From contig NZ_CP114264.1 of assembly GCF_027105055.1 (NCBI RefSeq), positions 1,612,001-1,676,000 of the forward strand: a stretch of DNA of 64,000 bases, read 5' to 3'. A model generated the notes under the pieces. That model was not told the DNA's origin and searched no databases. It saw nothing but the letters and a program-made list of their open reading frames with translations. Shown piece by piece: positions 53,205 through 63,316 of this stretch. The stretch comes from Acinetobacter sp. TR3. Lineage in GTDB: Bacteria > Pseudomonadota > Gammaproteobacteria > Pseudomonadales > Moraxellaceae. Within the stretch, counting starts at the first letter, position 1, and each line of letters begins with the position of its first letter. The position numbers and the translations under genes are program-made.

Positions 53205-53848
53205 GTAACACTCAGGAATTTGGCTGGCTGATCTGCGAGCTGTTGTTGTAATTGCTGTGATGTTTGGAGCGATTGACCAAACTTGTTATAAAAAGTTTCT
53301 CTAAAGCAGTAGTACAACATGGCGGTTTTCTCAGCCATTGGAATGAGACGCTGGCTTTCATAGCAAAGCTCCTCGACCACTGCCGCATAAGGCTTAACTG
53401 TATGGTCGGGTTCTCCCACAATTTTTTTGGCTTGGGAGTTTTCAAAAATATAAAAACTCAATAAGCGAACAGTTGGACGTAAAAAGCCTTTGCCAAACAC
53501 AGATTTATCGCCAAAAAGTAGATGCCAACCTAGATCATGGTCATCACCGTCGTAATAACGACCTAAACGATCCCGTTTACCTTCATAGATTTCGGTATAA
53601 CCCACATCTTTACCATCCACGCCCACAATCAATAATCGCTGATGGTCATCTGCAAGCATCTTGTCGAAATACACCTGCAAATCCAGTTCAGATTTATTCA
53701 ATTGCCATTGTGGAATCACATGTGGCTCATGCATCCATTGATGCAATAAAGGAATATCTTGTGGATATTGCACTTGTCTTAAATAATATTGCGTACCATT
53801 CTCATGGTATTCATAGTAATCAGGGAGTCGCTGAGAGATTGTGTTCAT
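53201..53848 (-). CDS. acbD: Siderophore N-acyltransferase (IucB/AlcB-like GNAT)
   Basis: 215 residues. GNAT fold of the siderophore type: LLHQWMHEPHVIPQWQLN (about 34–51), VGYTEIYEGKRDRLG (about 82–96), DLGWHLLFGDKSVFGKGF (about 106–123) and KKIVGEPDHTVKPYA (about 141–155). It would acylate the N-hydroxydiamine before coupling to citrate; in acinetoferrin the acyl group is 2-octenoyl. The following actB overlaps by four bases. Confidence 0.84.
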   Translation of the reverse strand: MNTISQRLPDYYEYHENGTQYYLRQVQYPQDIPLLHQWMHEPHVIPQWQLNKSELDLQVYFDKMLADDHQRLLIVGVDGKDVGYTEIYEGKRDRLGRYYDGDDHDLGWHLLFGDKSVFGKGFLRPTVRLLSFYIFENSQAKKIVGEPDHTVKPYAAVVEELCYESQRLIPMAEKTAMLYYCFRETFYNKFGQSLQTSQQLQQQLADQPAKFLSVT

Positions 53849-53881
53849 ATCAGACCTTTATTTATTCAATCTTAGAAATAT

Positions 53882-55699
53882 TTAGCCAGCTTTAGATTTA
53901 GCTTGTTGAGTGCCCCATTCCGCCAATGTCTCTGGACTCACTGGGTTTGCAATTGGATCAAGGAAAACAGGCACAGGACGTTCTGCTTCATCGTTATAAC
54001 TTGTGGTAAATAAACGAACACGGTTCAAACAAATCTTGGTGTAAGTTGGTCGTAACATGGCAAATTTTTCAGCACGTTCAGCCAATTCAGGATGCTGTTG
54101 GTTAAACTCAACGATAACGTTGGAAATGGTTTGCCAGAAATCAAGTTCTGAATATTCAGGATAATCTTGCAAGAACACATTACAGATATAACGGTAATGC
54201 ACCATGAACAGACCTGTGAAAATGAAATGACTTAAATCGGTTGCTTCATGACGTAATAACAAATTAGCTTCAGATGGCAGTTGACCTAATTCAGGGAAAT
54301 CTTCATCCACCAAATTGATATCATCAATAAAGTCTTTTAAGACCAATGCTTTTGGCACACCATTTTCATGCACCAACATGGTGTTTTCGCCGTGTGGTGA
54401 GAATGCTAAACCGTAGCGATACAAACAGAGTAATAACGGACTTAAACAGACTTGCGCAAATTGCGCTAACCAAGCCAAAGGATTTAAACCAGATGCTTGA
54501 ATCAGTACACTAAGGATGGATTGACCTGAAATATCTCGATGTAATAAGGCAGCTTGAGAAAGTACTTGTTGCGATGGGTCAACGTAGCGATCAACACTTT
54601 CACGCCATAAGCAGCCAAAGAGTTCTTTAAATTGATAAGGCGCACCTTCAATTTGGTCAAAACACGGTTGATGAATGGTTAAGGTCGCCACTTCACCCAA
54701 GAAAATCACACCTGTTTCTTGCAAGTCTTGATCTTGTTGATGAATTTGCTTTAACCATGCAGTAACAGCAGGCGCTGCAAGATTACGTTTTGAAGGTAAT
54801 CCACGATAAACAGCCGTGTTAAAAATACTCACTGGCAGTTTAATGTAATGACGTTGTAAGTTGGATGTATTACATAAAGTCCGAATTGACTGCATCGGTA
54901 CATAGCTGTCTTGGCTAATGTTCAACTCAATGATTTTCTGATCGACAATTTCATTGGCATAGGTTGGAACCAGCCATTGATGCCATTGCCAAGCATGCAC
55001 AGGAATCAAGAAATAATCTTGTGGATTCAACGCTTTGGTTTGTAGAATGTTTTGAAATTGTTGAAGTTCATTGGCATCAAACTCATGTTGATACAAAGCA
55101 CAAGCATCCCATTGTTCAGTGCTACGATATTCCGCTAAATCACGATGTACAGCTAACCATAATACTTTGACTTCTGGTGAGAGTTCAGGTGCAGCACTTA
55201 AATAATCATCATAACCAAAGCCCATACGTCCCTTACTCATGATCAGCCAAGGATGACCGCGTAACATGCCTTCAACTTTATAATGCGATTCAGTTAAAAC
55301 CGCAGCACTTGGCAAACGCGTTTCATTGAACAAATGTGCTTCTGCCAGCCAAGTATTGTTCATTTCCTTAATCAAATACGCTTTGGTGAATGGCTTGACA
55401 TTCGAGCTGTCAGACATTGCGACAATAAACTCATGTAAATTCCAAGCAGGCTGATCACTGTGCTGACCATTGCTTACATCACGTACCGAGCCTTCCTGAA
55501 TATTCCAGTGTCCAAGTAAATATTGATGTCCTTGAAATTCATACTGACGATTGCCTAAATCTAACTGATAACGTCCTACTGATAAGGCTTTAACTTCAAT
55601 AATTTCTTCGTAGAGAAACTCTGCAATCGCCATTTCAATGAGACGTTGCCCTGCGGCACGCCATTGCTGCTGATTAATTTTTAAAGTTGCAAAGTTCAT
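53882..55699 (-). CDS. acbC: NIS siderophore synthetase, IucC-like
   Basis: 605 residues of the IucA/IucC family. Signature regions: EAHLFNETRLPSAAVLTESH (about 117–136), GHPWLIMSKGRMGFGYDDYL (about 144–163), PVHAWQWHQWL (about 229–239), LYRYGLAFSPHGENTMLV (about 420–437). It performs ATP-dependent amide condensation of an acyl-hydroxy-diamine with the citrate intermediate. Overlaps acbB by four bases. Together with acbA it gives the two condensations needed for a symmetric citrate dihydroxamate. Confidence 0.9.
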   Translation of the reverse strand: MNFATLKINQQQWRAAGQRLIEMAIAEFLYEEIIEVKALSVGRYQLDLGNRQYEFQGHQYLLGHWNIQEGSVRDVSNGQHSDQPAWNLHEFIVAMSDSSNVKPFTKAYLIKEMNNTWLAEAHLFNETRLPSAAVLTESHYKVEGMLRGHPWLIMSKGRMGFGYDDYLSAAPELSPEVKVLWLAVHRDLAEYRSTEQWDACALYQHEFDANELQQFQNILQTKALNPQDYFLIPVHAWQWHQWLVPTYANEIVDQKIIELNISQDSYVPMQSIRTLCNTSNLQRHYIKLPVSIFNTAVYRGLPSKRNLAAPAVTAWLKQIHQQDQDLQETGVIFLGEVATLTIHQPCFDQIEGAPYQFKELFGCLWRESVDRYVDPSQQVLSQAALLHRDISGQSILSVLIQASGLNPLAWLAQFAQVCLSPLLLCLYRYGLAFSPHGENTMLVHENGVPKALVLKDFIDDINLVDEDFPELGQLPSEANLLLRHEATDLSHFIFTGLFMVHYRYICNVFLQDYPEYSELDFWQTISNVIVEFNQQHPELAERAEKFAMLRPTYTKICLNRVRLFTTSYNDEAERPVPVFLDPIANPVSPETLAEWGTQQAKSKAG

Positions 55700-57186
55700 A
55701 TCAATTTCTCATAAGTTGAATACACAGCAGCAGTTTGTGTTCGTGTGCCTACACCACGACTGGTTGAAGGTGTCGTTATCGTGTTCTGTTCTGCTGTCTT
55801 TAAAATCGAAAGGTTTTTACTCGCTGTCTTTTCACAAAGACAATCTTCTAAAACGGCTTTTTTATCTGCCATACAAATTTTAGGATTTTGAGAGAGGTTA
55901 AAGTGCTGGAAAGTCTGTACCTGTTGCCCAAGCTCATAAATCTGACGCTCAGCCAATTGATTAATAATCGTAGCTGCACGATAAGCGCCAAGACCTAAGT
56001 CTGGTGTACCAACCCCATGACTATGCATTTCTTGATTTTGAACAAAAATATGACCATTCAGATGATGTACAACTCGATAGTCCTCGGTAATTTGCCAACG
56101 CTGTTTATGATCAAATTCAATATAAGGTTTCAGCAACTGCATAAAACCAAAGTCAGGCGTAAAGTAACCTGTTGCTGCCACAAGGAAATCACAATCGAGA
56201 TGGAAGCTTTGCGCCGTGGCACGATGCTGAAAATGCAGTCGAATCTTTTGAGTATCTAATACTTCAGCATCTTTTAAATCGCACTGACTATGTAAATGTG
56301 TTTGTAAACTTTGACCCGCGATGCTGCGGTGATAAAGTTTTTGATAGATTTCACGAATGGTTTTTGCACTGATCCCCTTGTATAACAAGGCTTGCTGCTG
56401 CAATTGCTGTTCTTTTTTCTCGACTGGCAAATCATAAAAATGCTGCGCATAGTCAGGGCTAAAGTGCTCCAGTCCCAATGGTGCATATTCCATCGGGAAA
56501 AAACCTTGAGAACGGGTAAACCAATGCAAATCAAATGGATGATTTGCCTCATCTTGCTGTTCATCAAACAGATCAATAAAGACTTCAGCCGCAGATTGCC
56601 CTGAACCAAGCACCACCACATCGCCATGTAAATCCGTATCAGCATGCGTCATATATTGAGCTGAATGCAGACATTTTTGTGGTTGCTGTTGCTGAACTTT
56701 TGCCAGACATTCAGGCAAATAAGGCACATTGCCGCTTCCAATCAATAAATGACGGCATAAATAACTGTGCTGAATCCCTTCTGACTCAACTAGTACCTTA
56801 AAACCGATGGTTTGAGGTTCAATCATCAAAACACGAGATTGGTATTCAATACAGTCAAGCTGTTCTGCAACCCATTGGCAATAATGGTTATATTCACAAC
56901 GTGGAATATGTGGTTGCTCTAAGAAATAGAATTTATACAAACGTTGATGATGACGCAGATAATTCAAGAAACTGAATGGACTGGTTGGATCAACCATCGA
57001 CACCAAATCCGCCATAAATGGCACTTGTAATACCGTATTCGGTAACTGCATTCCTGCATGCCAATCGAATTGAGCTTTTTGCTCGAAAAATGCATAGTTC
57101 AATGCACTTTTATTCTGTAGCAGACTGGCAAGACTTAAGTTAAAAGGCCCTAAACCAATTCCAATAAAATCAAGCATAACTGACAT
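55696..57186 (-). CDS. acbB: Diamine N-monooxygenase (IucD-like flavoprotein)
   Basis: 496 residues. FAD motif FIGIGLGPFNLSLA (about 7–20), NADPH motif VVLGSGQSAAEVFIDL (about 191–206), and the C-terminal ATGY (about 333–336). The KWHAG-type stretch QFDWHAGMQLPNTVLQVPFMADLV (about 39–62) is standard for lysine/ornithine N-hydroxylases. In acinetoferrin-type clusters the substrate is 1,3-diaminopropane, whose synthesis genes are not in this window. The C-terminal 50 residues after CLCEK are polar and unconserved. Confidence 0.9.
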   Translation of the reverse strand: MSVMLDFIGIGLGPFNLSLASLLQNKSALNYAFFEQKAQFDWHAGMQLPNTVLQVPFMADLVSMVDPTSPFSFLNYLRHHQRLYKFYFLEQPHIPRCEYNHYCQWVAEQLDCIEYQSRVLMIEPQTIGFKVLVESEGIQHSYLCRHLLIGSGNVPYLPECLAKVQQQQPQKCLHSAQYMTHADTDLHGDVVVLGSGQSAAEVFIDLFDEQQDEANHPFDLHWFTRSQGFFPMEYAPLGLEHFSPDYAQHFYDLPVEKKEQQLQQQALLYKGISAKTIREIYQKLYHRSIAGQSLQTHLHSQCDLKDAEVLDTQKIRLHFQHRATAQSFHLDCDFLVAATGYFTPDFGFMQLLKPYIEFDHKQRWQITEDYRVVHHLNGHIFVQNQEMHSHGVGTPDLGLGAYRAATIINQLAERQIYELGQQVQTFQHFNLSQNPKICMADKKAVLEDCLCEKTASKNLSILKTAEQNTITTPSTSRGVGTRTQTAAVYSTYEKLI

Positions 57187-58954
57187 CCTTTTCTGTCATA
57201 AACAGTGGATTTGGCAGTTGTACATAAACGGATTGATTTTCGACGGGTGCTATCAGTTCATCTAATTCATGCAAACGGGTCAGTAAATTACCCTTATAAG
57301 GTAAAGTTGGATTCAACAATAACCCCTGCAATAATGTGCTATCAGGGTATTGCTGTAATTGCACCTGTAAGAAAGTTTTTAAATGTTCAAGCAATTCATC
57401 TTCGGTGATATAGCCTGTTGCACCAATCGCATTGATCATGCCAAACAAGGTATTTCCAAAGAAATAATAACTAAAACGTTCATCCACGAAATCTTTAGGC
57501 CCAACGGCAAATGCCTTTTCTTTCAGCTCAGGTAAAGCTTGCAGAATTTCAGTGGCAAATTCTTCAATGTAATAGAAACCTTGGTTATCACGTAGCCACA
57601 AGGTTTTTGGGAAATGATTTTCTAACTCCAATAACACATTCTGCTGATGTGATTCAAAAGCCATACCATAACGATGGTAGACATACATTAAAGGCTGCAA
57701 GCTGACTTCAAGGAAACGATTAAACCAATCCAAAGCAATGTCTGAAAAATCGGTTTCATGGTGCGTTTTTGCTATTTTTGCAAATAAAGCATTAAAACGA
57801 TTGAGCGGTTTACTTGGATGATCCTGACATAAAGAAGCAATACAGGTAACTTGCTGTTGAGGATGGAATGGCTGATCACGGAAAATACAGATACTTTCAT
57901 TGACCACTTCATCATCAATTTTTAAAGCAATCCACGCTGGATCATTCACCGCTTTTAAGCTTGGGCACTGTTTTAAAATGTTTTGACCCAATTCACTGTG
58001 CCATAAACGATGCGTCAGCTCACCACGATGGCATTCTTTGGCTAAATTGACGCGAATAGAATTGGTGATCATCACTGAAAGTGAGGGTTTCACCATCCAA
58101 GTTGCATTAAAACTCGCCAAGGTTCGGATTGAAGTGGTTGGAGAAAATTGCCAGCCTCGTAAGCCTAAATCAATTAACTGTCCCGTTTGTTTAAGACGTT
58201 CAAACCACGGTTTACTTTGTAAGTAACGTGCTTGCCATGGATGCAAAGGCAGTAATTTATATTCGGTATGGGTTTTTAATAGATTGATATCTTGTTCAGA
58301 TAAATACCACTGTAAAGCAGTTTTTAATTGAGCTGAAATACTTTCATCAGTAGCACTACCCTCAGAAATATAGTCTTGATGAACCAACCAATAATACAGT
58401 TGTGTCTTGCCTTTATGTTCAGGAGAGAACTTTAACCAATCTTCATGCACAAATCCTGTTCTACTTTTTGGTGCTGGGTGCATACTATGCCCCAGAATGA
58501 GCGCCTGCTCTGTTTCAATAAAACTCTGACCTGCTTTGACCAAATCATCAAAATCGCTCTCACGTTGTACTAAAAACTGTTGCAGTGCATCACGACTTTG
58601 AATCCACTTCTCTACTAAAGATGCAGCATCTAATGGAATAGATGATTCAAAAACCAGTTCTTCAAGCAGGAGACCTACAATTGTAATAGGGCTTAAAGTT
58701 TTGATTTGTCCATGGATAATAACTTGTGGAACATCTGCTACACGATGTCGCCCGACTCGGCTGACATAAGATAAAGGAAAATTACATTGAGCTTGAATAG
58801 AATGGATAGGGATTGATAACAGCGTTAAACCTTGGCTAAACGCTTGTTGTTGCGGACTTTGCTGATTTCTATTAAGCAAGTGACCTTTGCCAGTTTCTTG
58901 CGTATATGCGTTGACGAAGTGTTGTATCGCCAACCGATTGGCAAGTGATTGCAT
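57170..58954 (-). CDS. acbA: NIS siderophore synthetase, IucA-like
   Basis: 594 residues from ATG 58954, preceded by AGAGGA; the frame is open to 59017 but that leader has no support. IucA/IucC family motifs: ALILGHSMHPAPKSRTGF (about 152–169), LPLHPWQARYL (about 231–241), TSIRTLASFNATWMVKPSLSV split around TSIRTLAS (about 274–281), VYHRYGMAFESHQQNVLLEL (about 425–444). First gene after the Fur palindrome, so it opens the siderophore transcription unit. Confidence 0.9.
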   Translation of the reverse strand: MQSLANRLAIQHFVNAYTQETGKGHLLNRNQQSPQQQAFSQGLTLLSIPIHSIQAQCNFPLSYVSRVGRHRVADVPQVIIHGQIKTLSPITIVGLLLEELVFESSIPLDAASLVEKWIQSRDALQQFLVQRESDFDDLVKAGQSFIETEQALILGHSMHPAPKSRTGFVHEDWLKFSPEHKGKTQLYYWLVHQDYISEGSATDESISAQLKTALQWYLSEQDINLLKTHTEYKLLPLHPWQARYLQSKPWFERLKQTGQLIDLGLRGWQFSPTTSIRTLASFNATWMVKPSLSVMITNSIRVNLAKECHRGELTHRLWHSELGQNILKQCPSLKAVNDPAWIALKIDDEVVNESICIFRDQPFHPQQQVTCIASLCQDHPSKPLNRFNALFAKIAKTHHETDFSDIALDWFNRFLEVSLQPLMYVYHRYGMAFESHQQNVLLELENHFPKTLWLRDNQGFYYIEEFATEILQALPELKEKAFAVGPKDFVDERFSYYFFGNTLFGMINAIGATGYITEDELLEHLKTFLQVQLQQYPDSTLLQGLLLNPTLPYKGNLLTRLHELDELIAPVENQSVYVQLPNPLFMTEKDVSYA

Positions 58955-59051
58955 CTGTCGGTATCCTCTTATAAAGAGAGAGTTAATTTTTTTTCGAATG
59001 TTTTGAGCTCTAAACAAACCTTATTACAATGTTATTCACCGTAAATAAGAT

Positions 59052-59082
59052 ATTATTAATGATAATTATTATCATTAATAAT
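59052..59082. promoter_or_regulatory. Perfect 31-bp Fur palindrome
   Basis: Arms ATTATTAATGATAAT and ATTATCATTAATAAT around a central T. It contains AATGATAATTATTATCATT (59058–59076), nearly the Fur consensus, about 100 bp upstream of acbA. The length would allow two overlapping Fur dimers, so strong iron repression of the siderophore genes is expected. Confidence 0.9.
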
Positions 59083-59236
59083 ATCAATTATAAATTTAAG
59101 CTAAACCTCTGCACTTAATACTTTGTTTTTTAATATGAAAAATTAATTTAGATCAAGAAAAATACAAAAAATTATAATTCCAATTATCAATAATTTCAAT
59201 TATAATTTAATCTCTTATTGTTTTTATGAATCAAAT

Positions 59237-59268
59237 AAAAAAGACTTTCTGCTTTAAAGTCTTTTTTA
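59237..59268 (-). terminator. Terminator of ybaK
   Basis: AAAAAAGACTTT pairs with AAAGTCTTTTTT across a short loop; T-rich on both strands. Confidence 0.85.
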
Positions 59269-59274
59269 AATATA

Positions 59275-59742
59275 TTAACAATCTAAAACATCTGAAAACG
59301 TCGCTTCCAGTAACTTAGCTAGATCAACTGGGTTAAGACCAATGTCCAAACCTCTTTTTCCACCACTTACATAAATCTTGTTTAATGACTTGGCTGTCTC
59401 ATCGATTACAGTTTTGAGTCGTTTTTTCTGTCCTAAGGGACTAATTCCACCGACTAAATAACCAGTTAAACGTTCAGCATCTTTTGGATTGGCCATTTGT
59501 AGCTTCTTGCACCCTACTGCTGATGCAACTTTTTTTAAATTTAAGTGATAATTCACTGGCAAAACTGCGATGAAATAATTTTTTTCATCGGTGACCATTA
59601 GCGTTTTGAATACTTCATCTACATTTAGATTGAGTTTTTCTGCGGCTTCTAAGCCAAAACTTTTTGCATTTACATCATGTTCATATTCATGAACTGTGAA
59701 TGCTATTTTATTTTTTTCTAATAACTTACAAGCTGGAGTCAT
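59275..59742 (-). CDS. ybaK: Cys-tRNA(Pro) deacylase YbaK/EbsC
   Basis: 155 residues. YbaK family: [23 protein letters not shown] start, EVFKTLMV (about 43–50) with the catalytic Lys, [15 protein letters not shown] (about 70–84), [22 protein letters not shown] broken at GGISPLG (about 98–104), and [14 protein letters not shown] (about 124–137). It frees cysteine from mischarged tRNA-Pro in the cytoplasm. Monocistronic. Confidence 0.95.
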   Translation of the reverse strand: MTPACKLLEKNKIAFTVHEYEHDVNAKSFGLEAAEKLNLNVDEVFKTLMVTDEKNYFIAVLPVNYHLNLKKVASAVGCKKLQMANPKDAERLTGYLVGGISPLGQKKRLKTVIDETAKSLNKIYVSGGKRGLDIGLNPVDLAKLLEATFSDVLDC

Positions 59743-59905
59743 TTCTTTTCAGTTCTTCGATTTAGTCATTAAAGTAGTATAAGTGTAGCATTTAAAAATT
59801 AAGGATTAAATTTGCTTAGGCTATTTTGAGATAAATCTATTCTTGATAAAAATTCAATTAACCTCATATATTTACTAACAGTAAACAGAATGAGCTCAAG
59901 CAACG

Positions 59906-60211
59906 ATGAGTTATAAACATAATAATTTGATGGCAATGCGTCAGAATTATTGGGATGATGAGTCATCTCCTACTGTGCAAGAAGAGAAAATTTTTCTTCG
60001 GAATACTTTGATTGAAGAAGGTATTTTTAAAGATGCGACTTTAGACGACACCAAGTATTTTTTCTTTACATTACCCAGTATCATTATTGTGAAAGCTCAT
60101 GCTTTAGGCTTTCATCATAGTCATGTAAAGCGTATGTTGATTGCTCATATTCATACTAATCGTGCAGCTTTAATGAGAAAATCTACTCTAAAAATTCAGT
60201 TTAGGATTTAG
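59906..60211 (+). CDS. Conserved hypothetical protein
   Basis: 101 residues, soluble, no recognised domain. N-terminal MSYKHNNLMAMRQNYWDDE, a middle FLRNTLIEEGIFKDATLDDTK split region, then LPSIIIVKAHALGFHHSHV and HIHTNRAAL. Composition is protein-like and there is 160–190 bp of non-coding DNA on both sides. No function can be suggested. Confidence 0.6.
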   Translation: MSYKHNNLMAMRQNYWDDESSPTVQEEKIFLRNTLIEEGIFKDATLDDTKYFFFTLPSIIIVKAHALGFHHSHVKRMLIAHIHTNRAALMRKSTLKIQFRI

Positions 60212-60404
60212 GACATCTGTATAGTAAAGCCAAATTTGAAATTTAAATTTTACTTAGGCTATTCTGATTTATTGACCTAATTCACAAATTTAGACTGATA
60301 ATTCAAGAGATTGAACTATTTTAATACGTTCAAAAGCTGTAATATCCGCTACAATTTAAGTCTCGGCTTTCAACCCTCCGATTTCAGCATAGGATTTTTC
60401 TTTC

Positions 60405-61778
60405 ATGTCAGATCAGAACGATAAGCTTAAGAATCTAAAAACCTCCTCTGTAGATCGTCGCTTATCTATTGCAAAAGCCTCTTTACTCGCTGGAACACGT
60501 TGGGCGACTGCTAGCGCTACTTCAATTTTTTCTAGTGAAGAAGAAAAAGAGAAAAAGCGTAAAAAAGCCATGGCTGAACAAGCTCATTATTTAGTTTCTG
60601 AAATAGGAAAACTAAAAGGATCTATCGTAAAGATTGGTCAAATGATGGCTTTATACGGCGAACATTTCTTACCTGAAGAAATTACACAAGCATTAAATAC
60701 ATTGAACAATCAAACTGTCGCACTTGCTTGGCCTGCAATCAAAGCGCATTTGCAAGAACAGTTAGGTTCAAAATTAGATGAACTCACGATTGATCATGAA
60801 CCAATTGGTACAGCTTCACTTGCCCAAGTTCATCGTGCGACACGTAAATCAGATGGTTTAGAACTGGTTCTTAAAATTCAATACCCTGGTGTGGCGGAAG
60901 CAATTGATTCTGATATGAATCTATTTAAGAACATGCTTAAACTCACACGTATGGTGCCACAAACTCGTGAATTTGATCAGTGGTTTGATGAAGTTCGTGA
61001 AATGATGCATCGAGAAGTCGACTATGGCATCGAAGCCGCAACGACGCGTCGATTTGCTGATCGTTTAAAGAATGATCCACGCTATGTGGTACCAGAAATC
61101 GTAAATGAATTTTGCTCTAATAAAGTGTTGTGCATGACTTTCGAGCGCGGTGTACCAATCAATAGTCCGGTAATGCTTTCCCTCCCCCAAGAACGTCGTA
61201 ACAAATTAGGCGAAGCTTCTCTGGAAATTGCAGTACGTGAATTATTTGAATGGGGTGAAATGCAAACTGATCCGAACTTTGGTAATTACCTTGTTCGTTT
61301 GGGTAACGGCGATGATGTAAAGGATAAAATCGTTTTACTTGATTTCGGGGCGATCCGTCAATTTGATGATAACTTACTTGCTGTAGCACGGAATCTTATT
61401 CATGCAGGTTATGACCATGATAAAACTGCAATGGTTAAAGCCATGACTGGTTATGAGTTTTTTGATGCAATGCCAGAAAGTATAAAACCAGGTATGGCAG
61501 ACGTGTTCTTGATTGCAACGGAGGCTTTTAGTTGCCCAAGTAATAATCCGAATATGCCAGCTGGTATAATGGATGACCAAGACCGCTACGATTGGAAAAA
61601 AAGCCAACTCCATAGTCGTGTAATGCAACAAGCAGCACAATCAATGGCATCTCGTTATTTCTCTGTTCCACCAAAAGAATTTATGTTTATTAGCCGTAAG
61701 TTTATTGGTGCATATACGTTTATGACTGTGATCGAAGCAAAGACAAATGTACGAAAAATGATTCGTCAGTTTGCATAA
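60405..61778 (+). CDS. ABC1/UbiB-family atypical kinase
   Basis: 457 residues. Hallmarks of the ABC1 (ADCK/UbiB) group: the KxGQ motif IVKIGQMMAL (about 77–86), an Ala-rich nucleotide loop GTASLAQVHRA (about 136–146), LKIQYPG (about 155–161), QTDPNFGNYLV (about 286–296) with the catalytic Asp/Asn, and VLLDFGAIRQF (about 309–319). Such proteins support ubiquinone or lipid metabolism as ATPases. It is not beside ubi genes, so it is a paralogue rather than UbiB itself. Confidence 0.9.
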   Translation: MSDQNDKLKNLKTSSVDRRLSIAKASLLAGTRWATASATSIFSSEEEKEKKRKKAMAEQAHYLVSEIGKLKGSIVKIGQMMALYGEHFLPEEITQALNTLNNQTVALAWPAIKAHLQEQLGSKLDELTIDHEPIGTASLAQVHRATRKSDGLELVLKIQYPGVAEAIDSDMNLFKNMLKLTRMVPQTREFDQWFDEVREMMHREVDYGIEAATTRRFADRLKNDPRYVVPEIVNEFCSNKVLCMTFERGVPINSPVMLSLPQERRNKLGEASLEIAVRELFEWGEMQTDPNFGNYLVRLGNGDDVKDKIVLLDFGAIRQFDDNLLAVARNLIHAGYDHDKTAMVKAMTGYEFFDAMPESIKPGMADVFLIATEAFSCPSNNPNMPAGIMDDQDRYDWKKSQLHSRVMQQAAQSMASRYFSVPPKEFMFISRKFIGAYTFMTVIEAKTNVRKMIRQFA

Positions 61779-61798
61779 GCGCTATACCTAAAGTCATT

Positions 61799-61835
61799 TT
61801 GACCAATCTGATTTGTCAGTTTGGTCAATTTTTTT
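61799..61835 (+). terminator. Terminator after the ABC1 kinase gene
   Basis: TTGACCAA and TTGGTCAA arms separated by 12–15 bases, followed by T7. Confidence 0.88.
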
Positions 61836-62005
61836 AAAATTTATTTTTCTGATATTTCTTTTATTCATTTAAAAACAATAATATAAAATCCATGTACGAA
61901 CCATTTTACCCTTTATCTTTCTTAATTTAGCACGTCAAACAAGACATAGTTTTTTTGACTAGAGCATGTCAGCATAATTTTACAACCATCCTCTAGGATA
62001 AAATC

Positions 62006-63301
62006 ATGTCGAATATGATGAATAAAGCTCAAGGCTTTGGGCTATCTTTGATCACTAAAATCGCAGGAAGCGAAGTATTAGATCAACTCAAATTAAGAAA
62101 ATTTGTAGAGAAATCATTATATCAAGGATCAAAAACAGGTTTTAAAGTACTGAATAAGACACAAAAAGCTTTTAAACCGCAAGCAATTGATAAGCAACGC
62201 CTCCCGAATCAAGTTAATAAAAATTTGTTTGATCTCAGCCTTACTGAAGAACAGCAAATGACTGTCGATGCAATGTCTCAATTCGCTGAAGAAGTTTTAT
62301 ATGCTTTAGCGCATGACGCTGATCATCAAGCACAATTCCCAGAACAACTTTGGCAACATTTGGTCGACTTAGGTTTGAACTACTATGCTTTACCTGAAGC
62401 ATTAGGTGGTGTTGCCGCTGAACAAAATATTGTGAGTAATATATTAATCGCAGAAAGTTTAGCTAAAGGTGATTTCAGTTTAACAGCAGGTCTACTCAGC
62501 ACATTTAGCGTTATTAATGCAATTACACGTTGGGGTTCAACACAAGTTCAATCGATGTATTTGCCTGTATTTGCTGAAGATACTGATGTTACCGCAACAT
62601 TTGCATTTCAAGAAGCAACTCCTGCATTTAATCCATATCAGTTAAAAACAACTGCAACTGAAGCAAACGGTCAATTCTACATTACAGGTGAAAAAACCTT
62701 AGTTATCCTCGGTGACACTGCGGATGTATTCCTTGTAAGTGCTGAGTTTAATGGTCAACCTGATATTTTTGTTGTGCAGTCAAATCAAACTATTGCAATC
62801 AAAGCTAATCCAGCAATGGGATTAAAAGCAACTGAAACAGCAACACTTCAATTCAACCAAACTCCTGCTTTGCGTTTAGGCGATGCTGACTTTGATTACA
62901 CTGCATTTGTCGATCTTGGAAACTTAATGTGGTGTGCCATGGCGATTGGTACAGGAGAAGCAATCAAAGCTTATTGTATTAAATATGCCAATGAACGCAC
63001 TGCTTTTGGTGAACCTATCTCTCATCGTCAAAGTGTTGCTTTCATGATTGCCGATATGGCCATTGAAATTGATGCTATGCGTATGTTGGTTTTAAATGCG
63101 GCAAGCTTGGCTGAAGCAGGTAAACCTTTTCATCGTGAGGCCTATCTTGCTCGCTTACTTTGTGCCGAAAAATCAATGAAAATTGGTACAGATGGCGTAC
63201 AAATCTTAGGTGGTCATGGTTTTACTAAAGAGCATCCTGTTGAACGTTGGTATCGTGATTTACGCGCGACCGCTATCTTACATTCTGGCTTACATGCGTA
63301 A
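62006..63301 (+). CDS. Acyl-CoA dehydrogenase family protein
   Basis: 431 residues with AGGA upstream of the ATG. About 60 N-terminal residues are extra and basic. The dehydrogenase core follows: LVDLGLNYYALPEALGGVAAEQ (about 114–135), the FAD-contact ATFAFQEATPAFNPYQLKTTATE region (about 196–218), ERTAFGEPISHRQSVAFMIADM (about 330–351) and QILGGHGFTKEHPVERWYRDLRA (about 399–421). The classic catalytic Glu motif is shifted, with GGHGF in place of GGYGY. It lies 15 bases before a second dehydrogenase gene; the pair probably oxidise fatty acyl-CoA together. Confidence 0.88.
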   Translation: MSNMMNKAQGFGLSLITKIAGSEVLDQLKLRKFVEKSLYQGSKTGFKVLNKTQKAFKPQAIDKQRLPNQVNKNLFDLSLTEEQQMTVDAMSQFAEEVLYALAHDADHQAQFPEQLWQHLVDLGLNYYALPEALGGVAAEQNIVSNILIAESLAKGDFSLTAGLLSTFSVINAITRWGSTQVQSMYLPVFAEDTDVTATFAFQEATPAFNPYQLKTTATEANGQFYITGEKTLVILGDTADVFLVSAEFNGQPDIFVVQSNQTIAIKANPAMGLKATETATLQFNQTPALRLGDADFDYTAFVDLGNLMWCAMAIGTGEAIKAYCIKYANERTAFGEPISHRQSVAFMIADMAIEIDAMRMLVLNAASLAEAGKPFHREAYLARLLCAEKSMKIGTDGVQILGGHGFTKEHPVERWYRDLRATAILHSGLHA

Positions 63302-63316
63302 TTTTGGAGAAGAAGA

